From assembly GCA_023014485.1 (NCBI GenBank), contig JAJOZX010002716.1:57501-121500 (forward strand): a stretch of DNA of 64,000 nucleotides, in the 5' to 3' direction. The position numbers were made by a program, and so were the translations under genes. Origin of the DNA: Bathynomus jamesi (Eukaryota; Arthropoda; Malacostraca; Isopoda; Cirolanidae). Within the stretch, counting starts at the first letter, position 1. The number at the start of each line of letters is the position of its first letter. The notes under the pieces are model-generated. The model searched no databases, was not told where the DNA came from, and saw only the letters and a program-made list of their open reading frames with translations. Positions 53,931 to 64,000 of this stretch are shown here, in pieces.

Positions 53931-54889
53931 AGCACACCGGACAAAAAATTAGTCACCCCTCTCAGAATGTACCTAATAACGTGTGACGGCGCCTCTGGCC
54001 TTGATAACCGCACGAATCCGGCGAGGCAGAGACTCTACGAGGTTGTGCATGTACTGAACATCGATTTGCTGCCACTTGTTCATCAGCCGGTCCCGAAGTT
54101 CCGCCAGAGTCCGTGGGTGTCTATTCCTGCGCTTCACTTTCTGTTTCCAGCCTGAACAACACCGACGTATTCAGGATTAAAGGCTTCATTGGACCTGCGA
54201 TGTACTCGTCGCCTCCCATCATTGGAGAACAAACAAAAACGGGACTCATCGGACCAAATTACACGTTTCCAATCTGCCGCAGTCCAGTTTTTGTGCCTCT
54301 CAGCCCATTTATAACGTGCCAATTTGTGACTTGCTGTTAACAGCGGCCTCTTCCGTGGTACCCTGCTCCAGATGTCCATCGCATGCAGTTCTCGTCGCAA
54401 TGTCCGTTCGGAAATTGGTCGCTGGAGAACCTCATTGGTTTCTTGGAGCAATTGTTCTCTGGTTTGAAAACGATTTGCAGTTACTAGACGAGAAACATGG
54501 CGGCGGCCCCTATTGTCGAGAATTGTTTTCCGGCCACAGTTACGCCGTCGATTGTCAGTTGATTGCGAACTACACCACTCTTTGTAAACTCGCTGGACAG
54601 TACGCGTTGACACACCAACAAATTGGGCTACTTCAGACATTTTGTGTCCGTAGGCTCTGCCAAACACGATGGCTCCTTTTTGCCACTGAGTAACGTCTGC
54701 CTCACGACCCATTTTGCAGACTATATCCAACACACACTTTGTTCTTCACCACCTCACGAAACAGATCTGATCCTGTGTGCTACGTCACCGCTACTTGTCA
54801 CTTACCAATGCTACATCAGCGCCCTCTGTGTGACCTTGAACTTCCTACTATCGGTGCTATTAGGGGTGACTAATTTTGTCCGGTGTGCT
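53931..54889 (-). mobile_element. Tc1-like element, internally deleted, 959 bp
   Basis: Inverted ends AGCACACCGGACAAAA...TTAGTCACCCCT of about 30 bp differ by two A residues. TA lies on each side (53929-53930 and 54890-54891). Inserted in a (TA)n tract of the piggyBac-like element. Confidence 0.9.
53960..54733 (-). pseudogene. Tc1-family transposase lacking the catalytic middle
   Basis: The frame starts near 54712 (MGREADVTQWQKGAIV) with the bipartite HTH (MSEVAQFVGVSTRTVQRVYK), the linker, and the first catalytic Asp in VIWSDESRFCLF. After about 54150 it jumps to the C-terminal segment (LAELRDRLMNKWQQIDVQYM, then ESLPRRIRAVI). The region with the second Asp and final Glu is deleted, so the product cannot be active. 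The flanking TIRs remain usable. Confidence 0.87.
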
Positions 54890-55451
54890 TATATAATATA
54901 TATATAATGTAATATATATAATACAAATTGGACAACCTTATACCACGTGGCAAAGAAGGCATGGATGTCAGAGCCATCAATATTGTTACGTTTCAATAAA
55001 ATATTCTAGTGCTCAGTTTATCAGAATTGTTTTATATTACTTCAGCCACTCTAACAACATATATTGAGCAATAAAAAATTATTCAACTTACCTTTAATCA
55101 AATAAAGTGATAAAAAATAAAAAACGAACTGCGTAACCATACACTTTTACTTCTACTGACGCACTAACTTATTTTTTTCATTAAAGCTCGGTTTTCTGCA
55201 GTAGGAGTTGCCAATTCGTGATATAAACTCCTTGAACCGTTACAAATTTGACGATATCGTCATTTAAGTTAAAATGTACTTGTTTCGGTAAATATATAGT
55301 AAATTTTGAAGCGTTTACAGATCTGTCGCAGATGTCCATATAGGGTTAAAAAATAATAATATTCTTATTTCAACAAAATCGATGTACTGACAACAAACCC
55401 GAAGTTTAAAATCACTGACAGCTTTTTTCCAGTGATTTGAAGCATAATGAG

Positions 55452-56710
55452 TCAGAAAATAAAGGTTATTGCCCAGAAACAAAGAAAATTTTTTTTTTTG
55501 TTACACGGTGTATAATCAATATAAGACACCCTAGATTTTAGACCAAACAGAGAATTCTTATATTTCAGCTTGAGAAAACTCACTGTTTTAGTTTTCGATT
55601 GAAGCTCCAAATTTAATAATTTATGTTGCCATGATTTATATAGTTTGGAGTTATGGAGGCGTTTATTATAGAGTTTAAATCTAAGGAAATTAGGCACAAT
55701 ATTATAACTTTTGCACTTTCGTTAAACGAAGAATTTAAATTTTTAAAACAGTACTTTATTAACAATTACTACCCTTCTAATCTATTTGATAACCAATTAA
55801 AGACATTTTTAAATAACACTTTTAATACTAAACTCCCCATAACTACAGTACAAAAAGAAACCAGATATATAAATTACCTTTTTATGGTTATTTATCATTG
55901 CGTATTCGAGGTGAATTGTCCAAACTGCTCAAATCTAGTTATCCCCAAATAAATTTTAGATTCGCCTTCGTCAACCCACTTAAATTATCAAATTTTTTAA
56001 AGTTCAAAGATGAATTCCCAAAACTGTATGCCCCAATTTTGTTTACAAATACACGTGCGACAGCTGCAAGGCTGCGTATATTGGCAGCACTCAACTCCAA
56101 CTAGAGGTGCACCTCTCTCAACATTTGGGCTTGTCAGTCCGTACCAACCGTCCCCTCAGTAGCCCTCCACAATCCGCAATTAGAAACCATAGTAATGAAA
56201 ACAACCATCCCCTTCACAAAACTCAGTTTGAAATTTTAACTAGATCCAATAACCTCACAGAACTCCGAATTTTAGAATCTTTGTACATCTATAGAAACAA
56301 ACCCTCCATTAACAATAATAGTTCATCCTACAAATTACAGCTCTTTTAACTAACCAACCGATTCTCATAGACATATACGTTCTAATCCTCTGACCATCCA
56401 GTTTTCTCTTAGGCTTTGCCAAGTATGGAGGTGGATGTAAACATTGTGTATTTACCTATTGAGGTAATTTAATTTAATTTTAATTGTGATGAAATTTAAA
56501 TGATTTTAATTTTGTATTGATGCGATTTTTGATTTTGTCTTAAGGTTTTAATTTTAATGGTTTTAATATTGTATTGATGTAATTTTCACTTTTTACTTTT
56601 GTTTTAAGGTTTTAAGACTTAATTCACTGATGATGACAAAAGATTTGTCGAAACGTCTGAAGTACAAAAAATAAATGAAAATGTTTGCCGTTGTGTTGGT
56701 CCTTCTGTTC
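55452..56710. mobile_element. Penelope-like element G, inverted pair, same family as E
   Basis: Left part (minus, 55697-55452) encodes the PLE N-terminal region (NFLRFKLYNKRLHNSKLYKS). From about 55700 the plus strand encodes the RT end (SLNEEFKFLKQYFINNYY) and most of the endonuclease across frames 55653-55952, 55898-56104 and 56107-56349, with stops. The 3' tail and hammerhead (56623-56661) match element E. This copy gives the sequence of the Polinton target site before insertion. Confidence 0.85.
56623..56661 (+). ncRNA. Hammerhead-like motif of PLE G
   Basis: Helix I TTCA/TGAA, core CTGATGA (56627-56633), extra T, GACAAA-AGA-TTTGTC, GAAA, ACGT, C. Identical to the element E copy. Confidence 0.8.
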
Positions 56711-56733
56711 ATCTGTAATGCGCATCTGTAATG

Positions 56734-56865
56734 CGCCTCGGTGGTGTAGTGGTTAGCGTCGCTGACTACGAATCCATCGGCCCAGGGTTCGAGACCCGAC
56801 GGCAGCCGGCGCGCAGCAAAACCTAGATGTTCATCCTTCCACACAATAAAGAAAGTGGTTGGTAG
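56734..56865 (+). repeat. tRNA-derived SINE, second type
   Basis: tRNA-like head with box A (GGTGGTGTAGTGGTTAGCG) and box B (GGGTTCGAGACCC, 56785-56797), then a unique tail (AAAACCTAGATGTTCATCC). Differs from the SINE at 25419. Confidence 0.65.
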
Positions 56866-56880
56866 ATAAATGGGTACCCT

Positions 56881-57016
56881 AGGTGGCCAAGTGGTTAAGA
56901 CACTGGGCTGCTGATGGGGCGTGGTTCGGATTCCACGTTAAACTGTAGGTCTAAGGTGGAGTGAAAAGCTTGACCTTCGTCAGAATGAACAATCCGGGCG
57001 GAAGCTAACCAAAGGT

Positions 57017-57018
<2 letters not shown>
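56881..57018 (+). repeat. tRNA-derived SINE, second copy of the 25419 type
   Basis: AGGTGGCCAAGTGGTTAAGA, GGTTCGGATTCC, and body CAATCCGGGCGGAAGCTAACC, about 90% like the first copy by eye. Ends in (TA)n. Confidence 0.8.
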
Positions 57019-57095
<77 letters not shown>

Positions 57096-57155
57096 ATATA
57101 TACTGTATGTATGTGTGTATAATGTATATATATATATATATATGTATGTATATGT

Positions 57156-57190
<35 letters not shown>

Positions 57191-57191
<1 letters not shown>

Positions 57192-60100
57192 TAGGGCGGG
57201 TCGAAACTTTATATTGAAAAGGTACATCTTGTGAGGGGTTTGAATGGAACACAGGAACCCCTCATAAATTATTTTCGCTGTTTAAAGCCTCCCACTCTGG
57301 CACAATTTTTCACTTTTTGACCTATATTGAAGAATATTCCATTTATACGAGAGTTATTCTACATTCAGGTTTTTGATGACATAAATCTTTATTAACGTAG
57401 TATTTTATTTAATAATGTACAGTATTAGGAAAATTATTTGAGTACAACAATGTATTCAGAAGGAAAAATTAGAGGCATAATAAATGTGCTAAAATTCAAT
57501 TCACTTTTCCATTGTTCCTTATCACATCAAAAGGGAAGCAATTTTCAATATCATTTGGAAATTTTATTTCATAAATTTCTAACTCATTCCATTGGGCCTT
57601 CCATTCAAACTTGGGCATTTTTCCCCTAGATTCTACAGTAATTAGATTAAGATAAACTTTTGATGGTTGTTATATCCTATTCTTTCCGGACATGACTTTG
57701 TTACTAGGTTCACTGCCCTTTCCATACTTTGACTGTGGCATGGAAAAGAAGCTATCTCCAGTGGCTTACATCGACTCTTTAGTAGCTCATCTTCGCTAAA
57801 ATTGTTTAGCAGTGGTGGAGGAGTAATGATCTCTTTTTGCTAATCGATCATCTCGGTGTAGTGTAGTTGAGGGCTGGAGGCAACTCAAAGTTTCTGGTAC
57901 CTGAAAATCCTGTTCTTGAAAGGATGATTTTCTGAATAGCTTGCTCCCTAATTTCTAGTCTCTTGTCAGTTACCATTGATATGAGTATATTTTCTGGGTG
58001 GGCAAAGTAGGTGTTATTCTTTAATACTAGTTCTATGATTGATCTATGTTCATCTAAATTTCGAAGCAAGCACATTAAATGCCAAAAGTTATATGCACCA
58101 TCATTTGCATTAGGATGAGATTTTATCCAAAGCCACCCTGGAACATATAACTGCATAATAATCTTGAGTATATCTTGAAGGTTTCTATCATGATTTGGCG
58201 TTGAGATATATAATCGAAGGACCTTGTTGGCTAGAGTTAGCCAGCGAGCATGGTGAAGGGTACCTGAGGATCGAGTGGACAGATCTTGACAAGTGTCTCC
58301 AGTTTGCACTGCCAGACACATATCATAGAGATATCTTTGATCAATGCTTAGCTCCTTCACAACATTTGCTGGAATTTCTTTAATATTTCCCTTTACGCGA
58401 GAATATTTTACTACCTCCAATTTTGTTAAATCTGTTTTCAGTTTATTTCCAATTGAACCCACAAAAGTATTTGGACCTGTTTTTTACCATCAATGACTTT
58501 GTAGACGTACATAAAAGGCAGCTCATTCAAATGCAAGAGGCACACCAACCACTGCACTGGTCTGTTAAGATGAATTTCAACCAGTTTTATGGCTCCACCA
58601 ATTTTTCCTGTATTTACAGGAGTACCATCACACAGTAAAGCTTCGATAGTATCGGTGCTGTTCGAGTCTGTAATAATAGTTATCAACTCTTCTGCTATGC
58701 AGCGAGCAGTTCCATTATCTGGTGTGACATGGTCTACATAAATGCTCCCAGGTTCTTTCACAATAACATAGTGTTCTTATTTTATCTTTACACTTTTAGT
58801 TAATGTGTTATCCTTCCTTCCATCAAATCCAAGGCACTCCATCTTCAGATTTTCAGATTTAGACATAAAAGTATTTGTTTCACTCATGCGATTTCTTTCT
58901 CTTTCTAATTTCTTTCTGTCAAGCTTGTTGGTGTGGTTAAGGATCCCCAGATCTTTTAAAGCTGGATTGACTATTGCAGCTGCAGCTCTACAAATTACAC
59001 GATAACGATCTGATGTATTGCTAGGTTTTTATAGGAGTGCCTGTTCTGAAAATTCTCAGTCAATTCTAAATCGGCCTCATAATCTACATCTTGACTCTCT
59101 GAATCTACATCCATTTTCTTCTTCGGTATTTCCTATAAATTCCGATGGTAAAACATTGGTGGCTTCAGTCATTTCTTCTTGTGCTTTTAGTTGACGGTTT
59201 TGTGCTTCTTGGGCTCTTGCTAAAGATCTCTTCTTTGTTGAACTAGCTATGCGATCAATTGTCCTAACTGATTTTTTCTTTGTTTTTAACCTACAAAAGA
59301 CACCCATTCTTCTATTGATATTTTATCCTTACACCTGCAAGATTTCCTATCAATTCCCTTATCATGCATTCACAAGAAGATATATCAAACATTTCATCAT
59401 ACTGAGCTACTTTTAAGGTAAAACTTTCATTTCTTCGATGTAACGGCACCTTGTTCAATTTTGAAGCTTCTTCTATTAGTCGACTCACTTTAAGATAGAT
59501 ACCTTTGGTGTTAGTCGTAGGAAAAGAAAATTTCATCCAAATGTCTTCAATAACTTTTACAACAACCCTGTAACAATCATTAGCAGTTGCTGATCCTTTT
59601 GATTTAGCTTCTTCACGACGGCGCGCAAAAAGGTAGTGTCTCACAACATCTGCATTTGAAGGAGTCATGGCTGCTGGGAATTCCGTAGGATATCCAAAGG
59701 CTGCATTTGAAGACTTGCTTCTAGTAATCATAGTTTATATTCAGAAGTAAAATCAAATTATATGTTATTTACAATTTATGATAATTGAAATTATAATTAA
59801 AGCAAATCCAAATTATTTCTATTTATCTAAAAAATTATTTCTATTTATCCGAAACAAAAATATCACGCATTACTATGTAAAATATAACAACATTAAACAT
59901 ATGCAAATATGAGGGTAAAAAAGGGAGGAGGAGCATGTGATAGGGGTAGTACTGTAGGGTAGCTCATGCTTCACTTTTTAATATTTTGTTAAAGTGATAA
60001 AAAAAACTTTCTCACATAGTGTACTTTTTAAGAAATAACATTTTTTCCAATTAAATATATGCAAATATAAAGGTAAAAAAGGTGGAGGGGTATGTGCTAG

Positions 60101-60214
60101 GGGTAGCAGGGGTGGCATATACTTGATATTTTAATATTTTGTTAAGATAGTAAAGTGAAATTTCTCACACGGGGTACTTTCTAAGAAATAAAAAATTCCC
60201 TTTTTCGACTCGGC

Positions 60215-60218
<4 letters not shown>
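57191..60218 (-). mobile_element. 3-kb DNA element with TTAGG(G/C)CG TIRs, superfamily unassigned
   Basis: The ends TTAGGGCGGGTCGAAA and, inverted, TTAGGCCGAGTCGAAA bound a broken leftward gene. Both sides are (TA)n, so the target duplication cannot be read (TA, TTA or TATA are possible). 59880-60180 holds two AT-rich half-repeats (GGTAAAAAAGG, TTTTAATATTTTGTTA). Confidence 0.7.
57848..59731 (-). pseudogene. Broken transposase-like gene of the 3-kb element
   Basis: Leftward pieces: 59731-59312 (PTEFPAAMTPSNADVVRHYL ... EMFDISSCECM), 59307-59077 (Lys/Arg-rich linker), 58761-58438 (LLCDGTPVNTGKIGGAIK, NRPVQWLVCLLHLNELPF) and 58462-57848 (SIDQRYLYDMCLAVQTGD, HHARWLTLANKVLRLYIST, AHPENILISMVTDKRLEIRE). 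This order matches, from memory, an uncharacterised protein present in many copies in arthropods. The Asp in CDGTPVNTG and the HARW block could be part of a DDE-type nuclease, and the bounding TIRs support a transposase role. Several shifts and stops; inactive. Confidence 0.6.
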
Positions 60219-60855
<637 letters not shown>

Positions 60856-60925
60856 AGAAACGACGTAAATAAGGAGCGTCTCTGCACACGGGGAAGAGAA
60901 ATAACGAATAAATGAAAAATGAGGC

Positions 60926-60995
60926 GAACCGCCCGGGAATCGAACCCAGGGCCTTCCAATTGCCGGTTGGATGCGCTACCATTACACCACGGACC
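60926..60995 (-). repeat. tRNA-like repeat, family B, copy 1
   Basis: A 70-nt cloverleaf can be drawn: acceptor GGTCCGT/GCGGTTC (one mismatch), D-arm TGT/GCA, anticodon arm TCCAA-CCGGCAA-TTGGA (GGC, with C at position 33), T-arm CTGGG-TTCGATT-CCCGG. No CCA. Better paired than family A. An unusual tRNA gene cannot be excluded, but the repeat context argues for a tRNA-derived SINE. Confidence 0.65.
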
Positions 60996-61186
60996 TCGAT
61001 CAATCATAAATCGAAATTCTCCTACATAGGGCAGAAACCAATGCCCTGAGAGGGCACCCTCGCAAATCGTGAATATGTGCATTTAACTGCAATGACCACG
61101 CAGTATATAAATGAATAGAAACGACGTAAATAAGGAGCGTCTCTGCACACGGGGAAGAGAAATAACGAATAAATGAAAAATGAGGC

Positions 61187-61256
61187 GAACCGCCCGGGAA
61201 TCGAACCCAGGGCCTTCCAATTGCCGGTTGGATGCGCTACCATTACAATACGGACC
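61187..61256 (-). repeat. tRNA-like repeat, family B, copy 2
   Basis: Tandem with copy 1 at 261-bp spacing; differs by a few bases. Preceded (on its own strand) by the TGCCCT-CTC-AGGGCA hairpin near 61310. Confidence 0.68.
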
Positions 61257-61393
61257 TCGATCATTCATAAATCGAAATTCTCCTACATAGGGCAGAAACC
61301 AATGCCCTGAGAGGGCACCCTCGCAAATCGTGAATATGTGCATTTAACTGCAATGACCACGCAGTATATAAATGAATAGAAACGACGTAATAA

Positions 61394-61461
61394 GGTCCGT
61401 GGTGTAATGGTAGCGCATCCAACCGCAATTGGAAGCCCTGGGTTCGATTCCCGGGCGGTTC
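61394..61461 (+). repeat. tRNA-like repeat, family B, copy 3 (deleted)
   Basis: Opposite orientation to copies 1-2. Has lost bases in the anticodon arm (AACCGCAATT). Confidence 0.65.
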
Positions 61462-61559
61462 GCCTCATTTTTCATTTATTCGTTATTTCTCTTCCCCGTG
61501 TGCAGAGACGCTCCTTATTTACGTCGTTTCTATTCATTTATTATACTGCGTGGTCATTG

Positions 61560-61588
61560 CAGTTAAATGCATATATATATATATAATA

Positions 61589-61633
<45 letters not shown>

Positions 61634-61702
61634 GTTTATTATATATATATATATTTATTTATTTATTTATTACATATATATATGTGTGTGGTGTGTGTGT
61701 GT

Positions 61703-61737
<35 letters not shown>

Positions 61738-61825
61738 TATATATGTGTATATATATATGTGTGTATATATATATGTGTGGTGTATATGTCTATATACGTA
61801 TGTGTGTATATATATATCTATATAT

Positions 61826-61867
<42 letters not shown>

Positions 61868-61890
61868 ATATGTGTATACATGTATGTTAC
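61560..61890. repeat. (TA)n/(TG)n microsatellite
   Basis: Dinucleotide repeats truncating the 5' side of the LINE that follows. Confidence 0.95.
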
Positions 61891-61928
61891 AATGTTACAA
61901 TGCTTCAGACCAACAAAGACCCCACTAG

Positions 61929-62183
61929 TTGGTACCTGCACAACCAAACAACACCAGAGGCGCCAACATAGCCACACAACTAAACAGCCTCTTCATTCTT
62001 AACAATACAGAAGAACATACACACATACCACATCAAGCAGGATACTCAAACTCCTCCCCAGACATAACGTTCTCTTCCTCCTCACTAGCAACACATACAC
62101 AATGGAGAACAGAAAAACAACTGTCATCAGACCACCTGCCAATCATTTACATCACATTCTACACTCTGCCCCAACAGCCTTAG
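61929..62183 (+). pseudogene. LINE endonuclease C-terminus
   Basis: The last part of an AP-endonuclease domain: SNSSPDITFSSSSLATHTQW and SSDHLPIIY, where Ser-Asp-His is the final catalytic block. The N-terminal part is lost to 5' truncation. The frame ends at 62183; a shift then leads into the linker. Confidence 0.7.
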
Positions 62184-63901
62184 GCACACTTACAGAAATT
62201 ACAAGAAAGCTGATTGGGAACAGTTCAAAATACAGACTGAGGAACAATTCACCACATTAAACAGCACACACATCCTAAACATCAATACAACACTCAAGTC
62301 ATTTAATCAGATCATCAATAATGCAAACAAATACTACTAAGGGCAACATTAGGAAATACAAACCCAAATTACACTAGAGAAACAGCCCACTCATAAGTCA
62401 ACGTAACAACCTCAAATATAACACACAACCACAACACACAGAAGTCATAAAACAACAGATACAACAGCTCAACACAGAAATAAACACAAACTCAAAGAAA
62501 AACAAACAGAAACATTCAGGAATTCATAACAACACTAAACCACTCCACAGATACATCCAGGCTATACAAGACTATAACAGCATTACCCACTCTAACAGCG
62601 GCATTCACACCTCACACGCGGCTATCTGTCGCAGCCAAATAATATCCCAACATACACACAACAAGCTAAAATTCTATTTTCACTACGCAAAGATAAGTCA
62701 CTTAAACGAGACAACAACCAGAAACACGCAGACAGACAAACAGCCAGACACAAGAAAACTACAGATTCGACACGACCATTACACCCTTCAATACAGACCA
62801 GACCACCAAGATCATCAAAACACCATTAAGAATTCGAAGGCTACTGGACCAGACAACATATCTACATACACCTTAAACACTTGGGGCCCACAAGGAATAC
62901 TAGCTCTCACAAATATCAGCACATATTCATACCAACACTGTATTATTCCTAACATATGGAAACAAGGTAAAATTATTACACTACTCAAACCAAACAAAAA
63001 TCCAACAGAACCAGCTTCCTATAGACCCATTACTTTACTATGCACACCTTCCAAAGTAACAGAAAGACTAATCTTACAAACTACCAACCCACACATTCCA
63101 CTATCGCCTACTCAACATGGATTCAGACCTCACCACTCAACGACGACATTACTCACTAACCTCACGCAGCACATCATGAATGGCATCAACTCCAGACGAC
63201 CAGCTCAACGTACACTATTAATAACAATAGACATTAGTAAAGCATTTAATGCTATCCCACGCTTCCCTCTCATAAACAAAATATTCAACACAAACATGCA
63301 CAATAACACCAAAAGGTGGCTGAGCAACTATCTTTCAGGAAGATACTCACATGTCACATTTAATGGCAAGTCATCCAAAAACAAGCTTTTTCCGAACGGG
63401 GTCCCTCAAGGCTCTGTTCTCTCACCAACACTCTTCAACTTATACATGCATGACATTCCAACACCCATAGATAACAAGCTTACCTTATCATCATATGCAG
63501 ATGACATTACTCTAACATCCGCCCACAACAACATCGACACCGCTACAAATAACCTACAAACATACATAAACTGTATACAAGACTCGCTCACACACAATAG
63601 ACTCAAAGTAGCGCCCACAAAATCAACCATCACCTTGCTTACAAGCAACACAAAAGAACACCAGGTAATTCCACAGCTTACACTAAACAACATCAACATT
63701 CCACACACTCACAGAACCAAAATACTTGGGGTCACATACAACACATCATTATCTTTTGCAAACCACATTCAGGACATTAAAAACAAATGTACGTCAAGAC
63801 TTAACACGCTTAGGGCACTAAGGCACAAACTTTGGACACCAGCAGGAAACAACAACACTCGTATACAAACAATATATTCGCTCAGTTATGGACTATGCTA
63901 G
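62184..63901 (+). pseudogene. LINE linker and reverse transcriptase
   Basis: 62184-62830 is the linker region in mixed frames (YRNYKKADWEQFK near 62190). RT begins near 62820 (NSKATGPDNIS), then NPTEPASYRPITLL near 63000 and LSPTQHGFRPHHSTTT near 63105. The open frame 63176-63901 contains LLITIDISKAFNAIPR (motif A), NGVPQGSVLSPTLFNLYMHD (motif B), SSYADDITLTSA (motif C) and RTKILGVTYNT. Catalytic residues are intact. A stop or shift at 63901 precedes the continuing C-terminal sequence. Lesions in the linker suggest a dead copy. Confidence 0.82.
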
Positions 63902-64000
63902 CCCATGCTAGGCACCCATTATCTCAAACACACACATAAACACCTTACAGACAATACAAAACAACGCACTTCGTATCATTACAGGATGCACTCAAACAAC

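Larger units (their letters stand above)
53765..55345. mobile_element. piggyBac-like non-autonomous element with TTAA target
   Basis: 14-bp terminal inverted repeats CCCTATATGGACAT, flanked on each side by TTAA (53761-53764 and 55346-55349), the piggyBac signature. About 620 bp are its own after subtracting the nested Tc1-like element (53931-54889). It carries no transposase. Confidence 0.82.
61910..64000 (+). mobile_element. 5'-truncated LINE, runs off the right edge
   Basis: Begins within the endonuclease domain next to a microsatellite. C-rich, G-poor sense strand, unlike the AT-rich surroundings. Its RT resembles the Jockey/I side of the non-LTR tree more than the CR1-like element at 15952, but I do not assign the clade. 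Confidence 0.78.

Overview
The window looks like repeat-dense intergenic DNA from an invertebrate animal. A decapod crustacean or other arthropod is my best guess, inferred only from the mix of elements and the long (TA)n/(CA)n tracts; no host gene proves it. I found no ordinary single-copy host gene. Nearly everything is mobile DNA, much of it nested.

Layout. 1-5300: 3' part of an LTR retrotransposon (Gag with six 10-residue repeats, an in-frame UGA, a retropepsin, and an Env-like remnant; RT/RNase H/integrase missing). 5428-5790: a tRNA-like repeat. 5975-14540: three families of Penelope-like element (PLE; reverse transcriptase plus GIY-YIG endonuclease), one interrupted by a complete-ended Tc1-like transposon (12255-13647). 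14607-14845: a palindromic MITE. 15952-19300: a CR1/L2-like LINE that lost its RT active site. 19460-20320: three tRNA-like repeat units. 20341-25345: a giant inverted PLE pair with one nearly intact RT-endonuclease frame. 25419-25566: SINE. 26048-27748: a DD41D mariner-type element. 27897-29320: a LINE fragment holding a hAT-type MITE with an 8-bp target duplication.

29987-49674 is a whole Polinton/Maverick of 19,688 bp. Its terminal inverted repeats start AGTAGTATAG, and it is flanked by a perfect 6-bp duplication (GCGCAC). It sits inside the endonuclease gene of a PLE whose two halves lie at 29393-29980 and 49681-51600. Leftward genes: three unknown proteins and protein-primed DNA polymerase B. 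Rightward genes: packaging ATPase, a pX-like basic protein, two small conserved Polinton proteins, integrase with chromodomain, minor capsid-like protein, a membrane-active-peptide-like protein, double-jelly-roll major capsid protein and an adenain-type protease. Several are frameshifted, so this copy is probably dead. A younger PLE (45742-47700) is nested in its right arm.

52005-53729 is a frameshifted, widespread animal multicopy gene of unknown function. 53765-55345 is a piggyBac-like non-autonomous element carrying a deleted Tc1-like element. 55452-56710 is another inverted PLE. 57191-60218 is a 3-kb inverted-repeat DNA element with a broken gene. 60926-61461 holds three more tRNA-like units. 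61910-64000 is the front of a LINE that runs off the right edge.

The strongest unifying signal is that five PLE families each carry a hammerhead-ribozyme-like fold beyond the endonuclease gene, with different but self-complementary helices, and that PLE copies repeatedly occur as head-to-head inverted pairs with these folds facing outward at both ends.
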